Positions 27,743-36,243 of a stretch of DNA of 64,000 bases are shown here, piece by piece (position 1 is the first letter of the stretch; every line of letters starts with the position of its first letter). Location: assembly GCA_963800255.1 (NCBI GenBank), contig CAWDAK010000019.1, positions 39,286-103,285 of the forward strand, read 5' to 3'. Both the position numbers and the translations under genes were made by a program. Source of the DNA: DATFVA01 sp963800255. Lineage in GTDB: Bacteria > Bacteroidota > Ignavibacteria > Ignavibacteriales > Ignavibacteriaceae. The notes beneath the pieces were generated by a model. The model was not told the DNA's origin, ran no database searches, and worked only from the letters and a program-made list of their open reading frames with translations.

Positions 27743-28597
27743 TTAAGCTTGTTTTCTCTGTTTTGTTTGTTTCTTTGCCGGTTTTGCAGCTTTCTTTTTT
27801 CCTTTTGCTTTTTCCATCGGCATTTTCTGCTTCTTAGCCTGTTCAAGACTTTCTTTTAACGCCTGCATCATATCTACTACAGGTTTAACTTCCTCTTCTG
27901 TAGAAACTATCTCTTTACCTTCAATCTTTGCCTGGATCAGATCTTTTAGTGCTGTCTGGTAGTGGTCTTCCATGTTTATATCGCCAAGTCTGGTTGACAT
28001 AGAGTCAACAAGCGTCTTTGCAAGTTTAAGCTGTTCCTTGTTAGTTTTCAATCCATTAAGTAAAGGTACTTCTTTAATATTTCTGATCTCATCAGGATAT
28101 CTCAATTTATACATCACCATTCCGTTCTCCCTCGGAGAAAGCATTATAATATCCTCCCTGTCCCTTATAACCACACGGCCCACTGCCATCTTCCCGGTTT
28201 CTTTCAGGGTCTGCATAAGTAATGAGTAAGCTCCGGCAGCTACCTCGCCATCGGGCCCGATATAGTACGGGGTGTCAAATAAGGTTGGATCTACTTCTTT
28301 ATCCTCAACAAAGCCTTCAATTTCAATTATCTTCGTGCTTTTAATTTTTATCTTGTCAACATCTTCCTGCTCAACAATAACATATTGGTCCGGTTCATAT
28401 TCATATCCTTTGGTAATTTCATTCTGAGAGAGGGATTTCCCGCACTTCTTACATTTTTTGTCGTACCCTACTCTTCCGTTATCCTCTTTGTGTAGCTGGT
28501 TGAAACTTATAGAGCTTTTTGTTTCTATTGCCCCGTAAACCCTGATAGGAATAGTTACAAGTGAAAACCGGATATGACCTTTCCATATCGCTCTCAT
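27743..28597 (-). CDS. ku: Non-homologous end-joining protein Ku
   Basis: A 284-residue bacterial Ku homodimer subunit, which binds broken DNA ends and recruits the ligase LigD. The start MRAIWKGHIRFSLVTIPIRVY and the zinc-like CKKCGKSL segment plus YEPDQYVIVEQEDVDKI are characteristic. After the ring domain the last about 40 residues are a Lys-rich tail (KAKGKKKAAKPAKKQ), as in Ku proteins with extended DNA-binding tails. No LigD gene is present in the window. It is followed by a TPR gene. Confidence 0.93.
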   Translation of the reverse strand: MRAIWKGHIRFSLVTIPIRVYGAIETKSSISFNQLHKEDNGRVGYDKKCKKCGKSLSQNEITKGYEYEPDQYVIVEQEDVDKIKIKSTKIIEIEGFVEDKEVDPTLFDTPYYIGPDGEVAAGAYSLLMQTLKETGKMAVGRVVIRDREDIIMLSPRENGMVMYKLRYPDEIRNIKEVPLLNGLKTNKEQLKLAKTLVDSMSTRLGDINMEDHYQTALKDLIQAKIEGKEIVSTEEEVKPVVDMMQALKESLEQAKKQKMPMEKAKGKKKAAKPAKKQTKQRKQA

Positions 28598-28694
28598 TTA
28601 AGAACCTCATGGTTAGTTGAGTAAATTGTAAACAAAGTACTTAGACATTAGCATAATTTTATAAAATATGCAATGATTTTTTATCCAAATTCTG

Positions 28695-28803
28695 ATTCCC
28701 TGCGGCATAACGGCAGAACGTGAATAGGCATTCATCCCCATGGTTCCCTGCTACATAGCGCACGTGAATAGGCATTCATCCCATGGTTCCCCGCCATACA
28801 GCG
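28695..28803. repeat. About 44-bp tandem repeat, 2.5 copies
   Basis: Two near-identical units (28717-28760 and 28761-28803) share ACGTGAATAGGCATTCATCC, a small insertion/deletion, then ATGGTTCCC and a variable end; a partial copy (28695-28714) precedes them. Each unit holds the short dyad GAAT..ATTC. It lies in the divergent region between ku and the first gdh. Confidence 0.7.
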
Positions 28804-28881
28804 GCCTGTTGATCCACACGTTTTGTGAATTTACATATAATATGTAACTTCGTTAAAACCCACAACCAAACGGAGTTACAG

Positions 28882-30312
28882 ATGGCTAATGATGTAAGCG
28901 GAAAGCGCCAGCACAGTTTTTTTGATGATGTACTGAATTATTTTGACAGGGCAGCCGGGTACACAAAATATCCAAAGGGACTGCTTGACCAGATAAGATT
29001 CTGCAACAGTGTCTACCGGATGAGGTTCCCTGTACGGATAAAGGATCAGATAGAAGTTTTTACCGCCTACCGCGTTGAGCATAGTCAGCATAAACTTCCT
29101 GTAAAAGGGGGAATAAGGTTCAGCCTCTCAGTTAACCAGGATGAAGTAATGGCGCTTGCGGCTCTGATGACCTATAAGTGTGCAGTTGTTGAAGTACCCT
29201 TCGGAGGCGCAAAAGGCGGTGTAAGAATCAATCCCAAACTTTACACTGAAGTTGAACTGGAAAAGATTACCAGGCGGTACACCGCAGAACTTATAAAGAA
29301 GAATTTTATAGGTCCCGGCATTGATGTCCCTGCCCCTGATTACGGTACCAGCGGAAGGGAGATGGCATGGATAGCTGATACTTACGCGGCTTTTAATCCG
29401 GGCCAGATTGATGCTTATGCATGTGTTACCGGAAAGCCTATCAGCCAGGGCGGTGTGCATGGAAGAGAAGCAGCTACCGGCAGAGGTGTCTATTACGGCG
29501 TGAGGGAGGCCGTATGCCAGGCCGATGATATGAAAGCGCTCGGACTTGAAACAGGCATTGAAGGTAAAAGAATAGTGATACAGGGACTAGGAAACGTAGG
29601 CTATCATACTGCAAAATGTTTTCAGGAAGGCGGTGCTGTAATTACAACTATAGCTGAGTATGAGGGCGCTATTCATAGTGAAAAAGGTCTTGATGTAGAA
29701 GCGGTTAAAAAACACAGGGACGAAACCGGCTCCATCTTAAATTTTAAGAATGCTGAAAATATTAAAGATACTTTGCAGGCACTTGAGGTTGAATGTGATA
29801 TTCTGATTCCCGCAGCATTGGAAAACCAGGTAAACAGCGGGAACGCTGAAAGAATAAAAGCTAAAATAATTGCAGAAGCCGCTAACGGTCCGGTTACCCC
29901 TGAAGCAGAAGAAATTCTTCTCAAAAAAAATATAATGATTATACCGGATTTGTTCCTTAATGCAGGCGGTGTAACGGTATCCTACTTCGAATGGCTTAAA
30001 AACCTGTCGCATATAAGATTCGGCAGAATGGGCAAAAGATATGAGGAGAAGCTCAACAGAACGCTTGTTGATTCAATTGAATCAGCAATTGGCAAAAAGC
30101 TTAACGATTCCTCCAAGAGAATAATTATTCATGGAGCTGAGGAGGAAGACCTCGTTAATTCAGGACTTGAAGAAACCATGATAATCGCGTTCAATGAAAT
30201 AAGGGAAACCTGGAAAGAAAAACCCGAAATCCCCGATCTGAGAACAGCCGCATTCGTAAACGCTATAGATAAAATAGCCACCTCTTATATGGCACTTGGA
30301 ATTTTTCCTTAG
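28882..30312 (+). CDS. Glu/Leu/Phe/Val dehydrogenase, glutamate dehydrogenase type
   Basis: A 476-residue dehydrogenase that interconverts glutamate and 2-oxoglutarate plus ammonia. The ATG at 28882 has ribosome site CGGAG; the upstream GTG at 28825 lacks one. The substrate domain has KGGIRFS and the catalytic Lys K111 in VPFGGAKGGVRINP; then PAPDYGTSGREMAW; the nucleotide domain has GLGNVGYHTAKCF. The C-terminal part after about residue 400 is longer than in the next paralogue. Cofactor preference is not clear from sequence. It ends 4 bp inside the convergent second gdh. Confidence 0.92.
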   Translation: MANDVSGKRQHSFFDDVLNYFDRAAGYTKYPKGLLDQIRFCNSVYRMRFPVRIKDQIEVFTAYRVEHSQHKLPVKGGIRFSLSVNQDEVMALAALMTYKCAVVEVPFGGAKGGVRINPKLYTEVELEKITRRYTAELIKKNFIGPGIDVPAPDYGTSGREMAWIADTYAAFNPGQIDAYACVTGKPISQGGVHGREAATGRGVYYGVREAVCQADDMKALGLETGIEGKRIVIQGLGNVGYHTAKCFQEGGAVITTIAEYEGAIHSEKGLDVEAVKKHRDETGSILNFKNAENIKDTLQALEVECDILIPAALENQVNSGNAERIKAKIIAEAANGPVTPEAEEILLKKNIMIIPDLFLNAGGVTVSYFEWLKNLSHIRFGRMGKRYEEKLNRTLVDSIESAIGKKLNDSSKRIIIHGAEEEDLVNSGLEETMIIAFNEIRETWKEKPEIPDLRTAAFVNAIDKIATSYMALGIFP

Positions 30313-31556
30313 ACCCAGCCGCGGAGTTTGCAGGCTTCAGCAACGCGGGCTACACCTACTACCATCGCTCCAAGCCGGGGATGCACTTTCTTCTCTTTAA
30401 TGGCTTCATCAACCCGGTAGTAGGCTCTGGTTAATTTCTCATCAACCAGCTTGTGTATGGTGCTCTCATCCCAGAAGAAAGCATATTTATCCTGCACCAT
30501 CTCCAGGTACGAAACAGTAACTCCTCCCGCACTTGCAAGTATATCGGGAATGATATGTATGCCTTTTTTATGAAGAATAATATCGGCCTCAGGTGTTGTT
30601 GGTCCGTTTGCCAGCTCGCATATTATCTTTGCTTTAACTTTGCCGGAATTCTCTTTATGTATTGAATTTTCCAACGCCGCCGGATATAAAACGTTCACGT
30701 CCAGTTCCAATAGCGCATCGTGCCCTATTTCCTTTGAACCAGGGAAGTCTTTAACAGAACCTTTTTTGAGCTTATAAGTAACCAGCGCTTTTGTATCAAA
30801 ACCATCAGGATTATAGATGGCCGCTTTTGAATCACTTACAGCAACCAGTTTTCCGCCTCCTAAAATTTCCTGGTGAAGAAGGGCCGCACGCTGACCAGCA
30901 TTTCCAAAACCCTGTATTGCATATGTTCCTGCGGGATCCACACTCAGCTGCCTGCAGGCTTCTCTTACAGTAATAACACCTCCGCGTGCTGTGGCATCAC
31001 GTCTTCCCTCGGTACCGCCTATTTGCGTGGGCTTATCCGTAAACGAACCGGGATGATGCTGATTGATTATGGTTTCATACTCATCCATCATCCATGCCAT
31101 AGTCTGAGGATTAGTATATACATCAGGCGCAGGCACATCTTTATTTACCCCTATCATCGGTGCAATGGCTCTTACATACTCACGTGAAAGGTTTTCCAGC
31201 TCCCTGTCTGAAAGCTCCTTCGGATTGCAGCAAACACCTCCTTTAGCTCCCCCGAGCGGTAAATCCAGTACTGCTGTTTTCCAGGTCATCCAGCAGCCCA
31301 GCGCCCGTATTGTATCAATAGTCTCATCCGGGTGAAACCTAATGCCTCCCTTTGCCGGGCCGCGGGCATAGTTATATTGAACCCGGTAGCCCTGGAATAT
31401 TTTTACTTTCCCTGAGTCCATCTTAACATGGAGTGTGAAATTAAATTCTCTCTGGGGCAAACTAAGCAGGGTGGTAGTCGGCTCGTCAAGGTTCAGCATT
31501 TTTGCCGCTTCAAGAATCTGCTGCTGCGCAACACGAAATGAATTGTAGGATTCCAT
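30309..31556 (-). CDS. Glutamate dehydrogenase, short Glu/Leu/Phe/Val type
   Basis: A 415-residue hexameric-type glutamate dehydrogenase. The catalytic Lys is K105 in LPLGGAKGGVCCNP; KGGIRFHPDE, PAPDVYTNPQTMAWM and GFGNAGQRAALL are the other family motifs. The start is ATG 31556, one base after the stop of the zinc-ribbon gene, whose last codons give the ribosome site (GAGGAAG); an upstream TTG at 31571 overlaps that gene and is less likely. It is the last gene of a minus-strand row of gdhA and receiver-PPDK_N genes, and differs clearly in sequence from the convergent 476-residue paralogue. Confidence 0.92.
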   Translation of the reverse strand: MESYNSFRVAQQQILEAAKMLNLDEPTTTLLSLPQREFNFTLHVKMDSGKVKIFQGYRVQYNYARGPAKGGIRFHPDETIDTIRALGCWMTWKTAVLDLPLGGAKGGVCCNPKELSDRELENLSREYVRAIAPMIGVNKDVPAPDVYTNPQTMAWMMDEYETIINQHHPGSFTDKPTQIGGTEGRRDATARGGVITVREACRQLSVDPAGTYAIQGFGNAGQRAALLHQEILGGGKLVAVSDSKAAIYNPDGFDTKALVTYKLKKGSVKDFPGSKEIGHDALLELDVNVLYPAALENSIHKENSGKVKAKIICELANGPTTPEADIILHKKGIHIIPDILASAGGVTVSYLEMVQDKYAFFWDESTIHKLVDEKLTRAYYRVDEAIKEKKVHPRLGAMVVGVARVAEACKLRGWV

Positions 31557-31557
31557 T

Positions 31558-31752
31558 TTATTCTTCCTCAAACTTTGATGGTTTGTCCTTATCCTTGGGT
31601 AAATCTTTCTTAAGGTCGGGCTCGAGTATTATTCTGTACCAGCAGTTCTTACAGGTTATTATGTGGTCTACTTTCAATAAAACCTGCTGCCAGGGACTTA
31701 ATTTATGCCCGCAGTGAGGGCAGGTATCCGGAATATTTGATTGATCTTCCAT
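31558..31752 (-). CDS. 64-residue zinc-ribbon protein
   Basis: A very small protein with two CxxC knuckles: C11-C14 (TCPHCGH) and C34-C37 (TCKNCW), the spacing of a rubredoxin-like zinc ribbon, followed by an acidic and Lys/Pro-rich tail. It is tightly packed between the receiver-PPDK_N gene (17 bp upstream) and the gdh (1 bp downstream), so it belongs to the same operon. A regulatory or metal-dependent partner role for one of these enzymes is inference. Confidence 0.7.
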   Translation of the reverse strand: MEDQSNIPDTCPHCGHKLSPWQQVLLKVDHIITCKNCWYRIILEPDLKKDLPKDKDKPSKFEEE

Positions 31753-31769
31753 ATTTATTCTCTGATATC

Positions 31770-34700
31770 TTAATTATCAGGTTTCAGAATAACTCCTTTA
31801 TTCTGGTGCCTGTTCATTTTTACGATTACCGGTTTCTCAAACCGCAGCAGTGATGTATAGGTTTTTTTGTCAACTGGTACCTGCTTCTGCAGCCATTCCC
31901 AGTTTATGAAACCTTCATTTTTATGACTATCAACAGTGAAGTATCCTATCATAAACGAAGTAATATTCTGGAAGAAGTGAGAACCCTGCGACGGGGCTAC
32001 CGAGAACTCCTTAAATCCTGATTCAACAATGGTCTTTGCTCCCGCAATTTGTTCCCATTTCACAGGTATGCCCAGCCATGGATCAAGTGTTCCCCATCTT
32101 CCCATACCGATCAGGAGGTAAGGCCTCTCAGCATCCATAAGAATAGAATTAAACAAGCTTACTTCCCTGGCAGCTTCTCTTGATTTTGATCTTTCAAAAA
32201 CAGCCGGATCAACAAAAACAATATCGTGAATATCGTTTATGATTCCATTGCCTAGTACCTGCTCGCTGGTGCATATAATACTTTCTTTATCAAGATCCTC
32301 TATCTTGAAATCCTCTGACTCACGATTGATAACCAGCGGTCTCATCTGCAGGAGTCCGAATTCTTTAGGCTTATCTTTACCCGAGCCCATGTTAACAGCA
32401 AATTCAATTTCTATTGGTGTGCCCATACCCCACGTACCCATATCCAGCAGAAGCTCAAGAATTTCTGGCAGGGGAAAGAGTTTATATTTCAAAAGGGGAG
32501 CGAAGGTAACTACTCTCATACCCGGCCTGGAAATTCCGTCGGATATTGTATCATTATCTGGCGAATAGGTTGAACCTACATATCCCAGGGTGCCGTCTGA
32601 CTCTGCTGACTCTATAGGATGCTGCTTTAACAGGGTATCCCTTGTTGAGAATTCAAATGTATGGTTGCTGCTCAACTGAAGAGCAAAGAATTCGCGCTGA
32701 CTTGTATTAAGGGATTCGTTTACTGAATAGAACTGTATAAGATCAGTGGGATATTTGGGACAGAATCGTACTGTATTTCCGCCGTCAACTACGGTTTTAC
32801 CCAGCCCGAGAGCAACAGAAACAATTCCATCCTGTGGATCCTGGGGCGGAAGCGGATAAAAATTATATGACTTCGCCACACCCGAGAAGTCGGGATAAAA
32901 TCTTTCACCGAAGGCCTCACCCACCATCTTTTGAATTATTACAGCCATCTTCTCTTCTTCAAGCCGGTACGAAGTAAACCTGATATAATTTTTTGCACCC
33001 TGGTAGAAAGTTGAGGCATAAACTTTTTTGATTGTATTTAGCAGATCATTTAGTCTGGCAAGCGCGTTGTGATGATTATTAGGAAGCATAAATGTTCTGT
33101 ATACACCGGCAAAAGGATGGTACTGCGAGTCCTCAAGCAGGCTTGATGAACGAACAGCAAGAGGAGTATGCATAAGATCCAGGAATGCAGCCAGTTCTCC
33201 CAGTATGTCCTCAGGAAAACTTTCCGCCTCTACAAACCTCCTGGTTATTTCCTCATCATCATTGCAGTTTAAGGCAAAAGTTCTGAGATCATTTTCATCC
33301 AGGAAATCATCAAAAACCTCAGTACCCAGAACCACACCCGCCGGCACAAATATCTTTATATCCTGGAACTGATTCCTGACGTTATAATTATTTATTAATG
33401 TGTTTACAAAACCAAGTCCTCTTGCCTTTCCGCCTAAAGATCCTCCGCCAATCCGTGCAAACGAACTCTGGTGATCAAAAATCTCCTTATGAAAATCTGT
33501 TATTATCCCTCTCTGCCTGTTATGCCTGTAATTCCTTAATGTTTGAATAAGATACTCTCTTAGCTCTTCTATGCTCTGGTAATCAGTAACTTTCCTGGGA
33601 CGAAGTCTGTGCGCCAGCCAGAATTCGGTTCTTGCTTTAAGCCAGTTCGAAAAATGGTTCCTCTCAGCGTGATATTTTATGCTGTCTTCAGGAATAATTT
33701 TTAACTCTTCCTCAAGACTTCTTAAATCATTCGCTCTCCCTACCTCTCTACCGTCCGATGTCCGGAAAACGAAATCACCGAAACTGAAATAATGATTCAG
33801 AAAGTTTCTTACTTCATTTAAAAGTACAGGCGAATCTTTCATTACGAAACTGGTTCCTGTTTCCCTGGCCGCCTCTTCATTTTGAGGATTATTGGAAAGA
33901 AGGAGAATGGGAATATCAGTATGCTCTTTTTTCACATTTAAAGTGAACTCTATACCTGCCCGCGGATCATTTTGTCCGTAACGGGGAAAATCTATATCAG
34001 AAATAATTCCCAGTATAAACTCTTTATATTTTTCATAGTATTCCCACGCTTCCTCATAACTTGAACATAGAAGTATCTTCGGCCGTGCTCTCATTCTCAG
34101 GAATTTATGCGAAAGGTTTATCCCTTCTGATATCAATCGCTGCGATTGTTTAAGGATCTCAGTATAAATAAGGGGAAGGAAGGAAGAATAGTACCGCAGG
34201 TTGTCTTCAATGGCTATCACAACCTGCACACCAACCATTTTGGTATCATGCTCAATATTCATCCTGTCTTCGAGATATTTTATTATGGCAATTATTATTC
34301 TGAAATCTCCCTGCCATACAAAAATTTTATCGAAAACAGCGGTGTTCTCATTGATCAGAAGAGTGTTTAGTTCTAGGTTATCATGTGCAAGAAGGATGAT
34401 AGGAATATTTAAGCCTGATTCCTTTGCCAGTTTCGCAAAATTAATTGCATGCATATCCTCAATATGCAGAGTTGTAATAATCAGGTCGAACCTTTTTTCC
34501 TCTTTGGCCAGTTTAATAGCTTCGTGACCGGAAGAAACCCTTGTCAGTTCAGGGGAGTGGCTTAGGTTCAGTCCCTGGTATTCGTTGCGGATGAGTTCAT
34601 ACAGCCTTCCGTCCTCTTCAAACAAATAAAGATCGTACAAACTTGACACGAGCAGAATATCCCTTATACGGAGGCGCATTAGGTTCTGAAAACCCTGGAA

Positions 34701-34772
34701 ACGGTTGCCGTACCCATGCTCAACCCAGAGATCATCGAACGTTGTTCTTATCTGCTCAAAGTTTGCTTTCAT
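31770..34772 (-). CDS. Receiver-like + PPDK_N (PEP synthase N-domain) protein, copy 1
   Basis: A 1000-residue cytoplasmic protein. Residues about 38-155 are receiver-like, but the usual phospho-Asp site reads LIITTLHIEDM (Thr in its place). Residues about 225-335 look like a second receiver that keeps an Asp (IISDIDF, about 260) and a Lys (FVMKDSP, about 310). A conserved linker (HAERNHFSNWLKARTEFW) leads to a PEP synthase/PPDK-type ATP-grasp domain: GGGSLGGKARGLGF (about 440) and AVRSSSLLEDSQYHPFAG (about 538). No phosphohistidine swivel domain or PEP-binding barrel follows. It lies 7 bp downstream of gdhA, so it is probably translated with it. A kinase- or phosphotransfer-like regulator of carbon/nitrogen metabolism is inferred. 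Confidence 0.8.
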   Translation of the reverse strand: MKANFEQIRTTFDDLWVEHGYGNRFQGFQNLMRLRIRDILLVSSLYDLYLFEEDGRLYELIRNEYQGLNLSHSPELTRVSSGHEAIKLAKEEKRFDLIITTLHIEDMHAINFAKLAKESGLNIPIILLAHDNLELNTLLINENTAVFDKIFVWQGDFRIIIAIIKYLEDRMNIEHDTKMVGVQVVIAIEDNLRYYSSFLPLIYTEILKQSQRLISEGINLSHKFLRMRARPKILLCSSYEEAWEYYEKYKEFILGIISDIDFPRYGQNDPRAGIEFTLNVKKEHTDIPILLLSNNPQNEEAARETGTSFVMKDSPVLLNEVRNFLNHYFSFGDFVFRTSDGREVGRANDLRSLEEELKIIPEDSIKYHAERNHFSNWLKARTEFWLAHRLRPRKVTDYQSIEELREYLIQTLRNYRHNRQRGIITDFHKEIFDHQSSFARIGGGSLGGKARGLGFVNTLINNYNVRNQFQDIKIFVPAGVVLGTEVFDDFLDENDLRTFALNCNDDEEITRRFVEAESFPEDILGELAAFLDLMHTPLAVRSSSLLEDSQYHPFAGVYRTFMLPNNHHNALARLNDLLNTIKKVYASTFYQGAKNYIRFTSYRLEEEKMAVIIQKMVGEAFGERFYPDFSGVAKSYNFYPLPPQDPQDGIVSVALGLGKTVVDGGNTVRFCPKYPTDLIQFYSVNESLNTSQREFFALQLSSNHTFEFSTRDTLLKQHPIESAESDGTLGYVGSTYSPDNDTISDGISRPGMRVVTFAPLLKYKLFPLPEILELLLDMGTWGMGTPIEIEFAVNMGSGKDKPKEFGLLQMRPLVINRESEDFKIEDLDKESIICTSEQVLGNGIINDIHDIVFVDPAVFERSKSREAAREVSLFNSILMDAERPYLLIGMGRWGTLDPWLGIPVKWEQIAGAKTIVESGFKEFSVAPSQGSHFFQNITSFMIGYFTVDSHKNEGFINWEWLQKQVPVDKKTYTSLLRFEKPVIVKMNRHQNKGVILKPDN

Positions 34773-34779
34773 AGTCAGC

Positions 34780-36141
34780 TTACACCACGCCCTGATCCAT
34801 CATTGCGTCTGCAACCTTCAGGAAACCGCCTATGTTTGCGCCGTTAACAAGGTTGCCCGGTGTACCGAACCTATCAGACATCTCAACGCAGGTACTGTGA
34901 ATGCTTTTCATTATCATCTGCAGGCGCTGGTCTACCTCTTCTCTTGTCCATGGCAGCCGCATACTATTCTGGGCCATCTCAAGTCCTGACACCGCAACGC
35001 CGCCTGCATTGGCTGCTTTTGCAGGACCATAAAGTATTTTCCGGTCAAGGAACAGTTTCACACCACCGAGGGTTGTAGGCATATTAGCACCTTCCGATAC
35101 TACATAAACACCGTTCTTAATAAGGTTCTGAGCGTCCTTATCGTTTATTTCATTCTGGGTAGCGCTGGGGAATGCGCATTGGGCTTTATTATCCCACATC
35201 GGATTATGTTCGTCATTAGGATTAAGTTCTGTGTAAACGGCATTCTTATATTTATCAGTATATTCTTTCAGCCTTCCGCGTCTCACATTTTTCAGTTCCA
35301 TAATAAATTCCAGTTTCTTATGGTCTATTCCTTCCTCATCATAAATGAATCCGTTTGAATCTGATAACGTTACAGCCTTTGCTCCCAGGTCAAGCAGTTT
35401 TTCAACTGTATACTGGGCAACATTCCCGCTTCCGGAAACAAGGCAGGTTTTTCCCTCAAGGGTTTCACCCCTCGATGCCAGCATTTCAGCGGCAAAGTAA
35501 ACTGCGCCGTAACCTGTTGCTTCAGGGCGGATCAGTGAGCCTCCCCAGTTAAGACCTTTCCCCGTCAGAACACCGGTGAACTCATTTTTTAGTTTTTTGT
35601 ACTGACCGAAGAGAAATCCTATTTCTCGTCCGCCCACCCCGATATCGCCGGCAGGTACATCAGTATTCGGTCCTATATGCCGGAAGAGTTCGCTCATAAA
35701 TGCCTGGCAGAACCTCATTATCTTCATGTCGCTCTTGCCTTTGGGATCAAAATCAGAACCTCCTTTTCCGCCGCCCATCGGTAGGGTAGTCAAACTGTTT
35801 TTAAACACCTGTTCAAATGCGAGGAACTTAAGAATACCCTGGTTAACCGAGGGGTGAAACCTTAACCCTCCTTTATAGGGACCAATAGCACTATTCATTT
35901 CAATCCTGAATCCGCGGTTAATATGGATCTCCCCCTGGTCATCAACCCATGGCACTCTGAAGGTGAGTACTCTTTCCGGTTCGATGATTCTTTCAAGTAT
36001 TTTAGCGGCTCGGTATTCCGGATGTCTGTCCAGTACAAGTGCTAAAGATTCAGCAACCTCTTCAACAGCCTGGTGGAATTCCGGTTCGGCGGGGTTTTTG
36101 GCTTTGACCTCAGCCATTAGGTTTTTGACGTACTCTGACAT
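34780..36141 (-). CDS. gdhA: NADP-type glutamate dehydrogenase GdhA
   Basis: A 453-residue GdhA-family enzyme for ammonia assimilation (2-oxoglutarate + NH4 + NADPH to glutamate). Length and motifs match the E. coli type: YKGGLRFHPSVN, the active-site Lys K126 in PMGGGKGGSDFDPKGKSD, GPNTDVPAGDIGVGGREIGF, GSGNVAQYTVEKL in the nucleotide domain, and EGANMPTT. A GCAGGAGGCAAA-like ribosome site precedes the ATG. It is followed 7 bp later by the receiver-PPDK_N gene and preceded by a second copy of the same pair. Confidence 0.95.
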   Translation of the reverse strand: MSEYVKNLMAEVKAKNPAEPEFHQAVEEVAESLALVLDRHPEYRAAKILERIIEPERVLTFRVPWVDDQGEIHINRGFRIEMNSAIGPYKGGLRFHPSVNQGILKFLAFEQVFKNSLTTLPMGGGKGGSDFDPKGKSDMKIMRFCQAFMSELFRHIGPNTDVPAGDIGVGGREIGFLFGQYKKLKNEFTGVLTGKGLNWGGSLIRPEATGYGAVYFAAEMLASRGETLEGKTCLVSGSGNVAQYTVEKLLDLGAKAVTLSDSNGFIYDEEGIDHKKLEFIMELKNVRRGRLKEYTDKYKNAVYTELNPNDEHNPMWDNKAQCAFPSATQNEINDKDAQNLIKNGVYVVSEGANMPTTLGGVKLFLDRKILYGPAKAANAGGVAVSGLEMAQNSMRLPWTREEVDQRLQMIMKSIHSTCVEMSDRFGTPGNLVNGANIGGFLKVADAMMDQGVV

Positions 36142-36243
36142 TTTTGCCTCCTGTGTGGTTGTATTGTTATTTACACCAGCGTAAATCAGGAGTTCGGGGT
36201 ATTACGCATTTGATAGGTGAGTGCAATCTCTCACCCGGAGTTA

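Noticed and set aside
36185..36243. Weak hairpin GGTGAG..CTCACC as terminator of the receiver-PPDK_N copy 2 gene
   Set aside because: The stem is only 6 bp and no T run follows, so read-through into gdhA is at least as likely.
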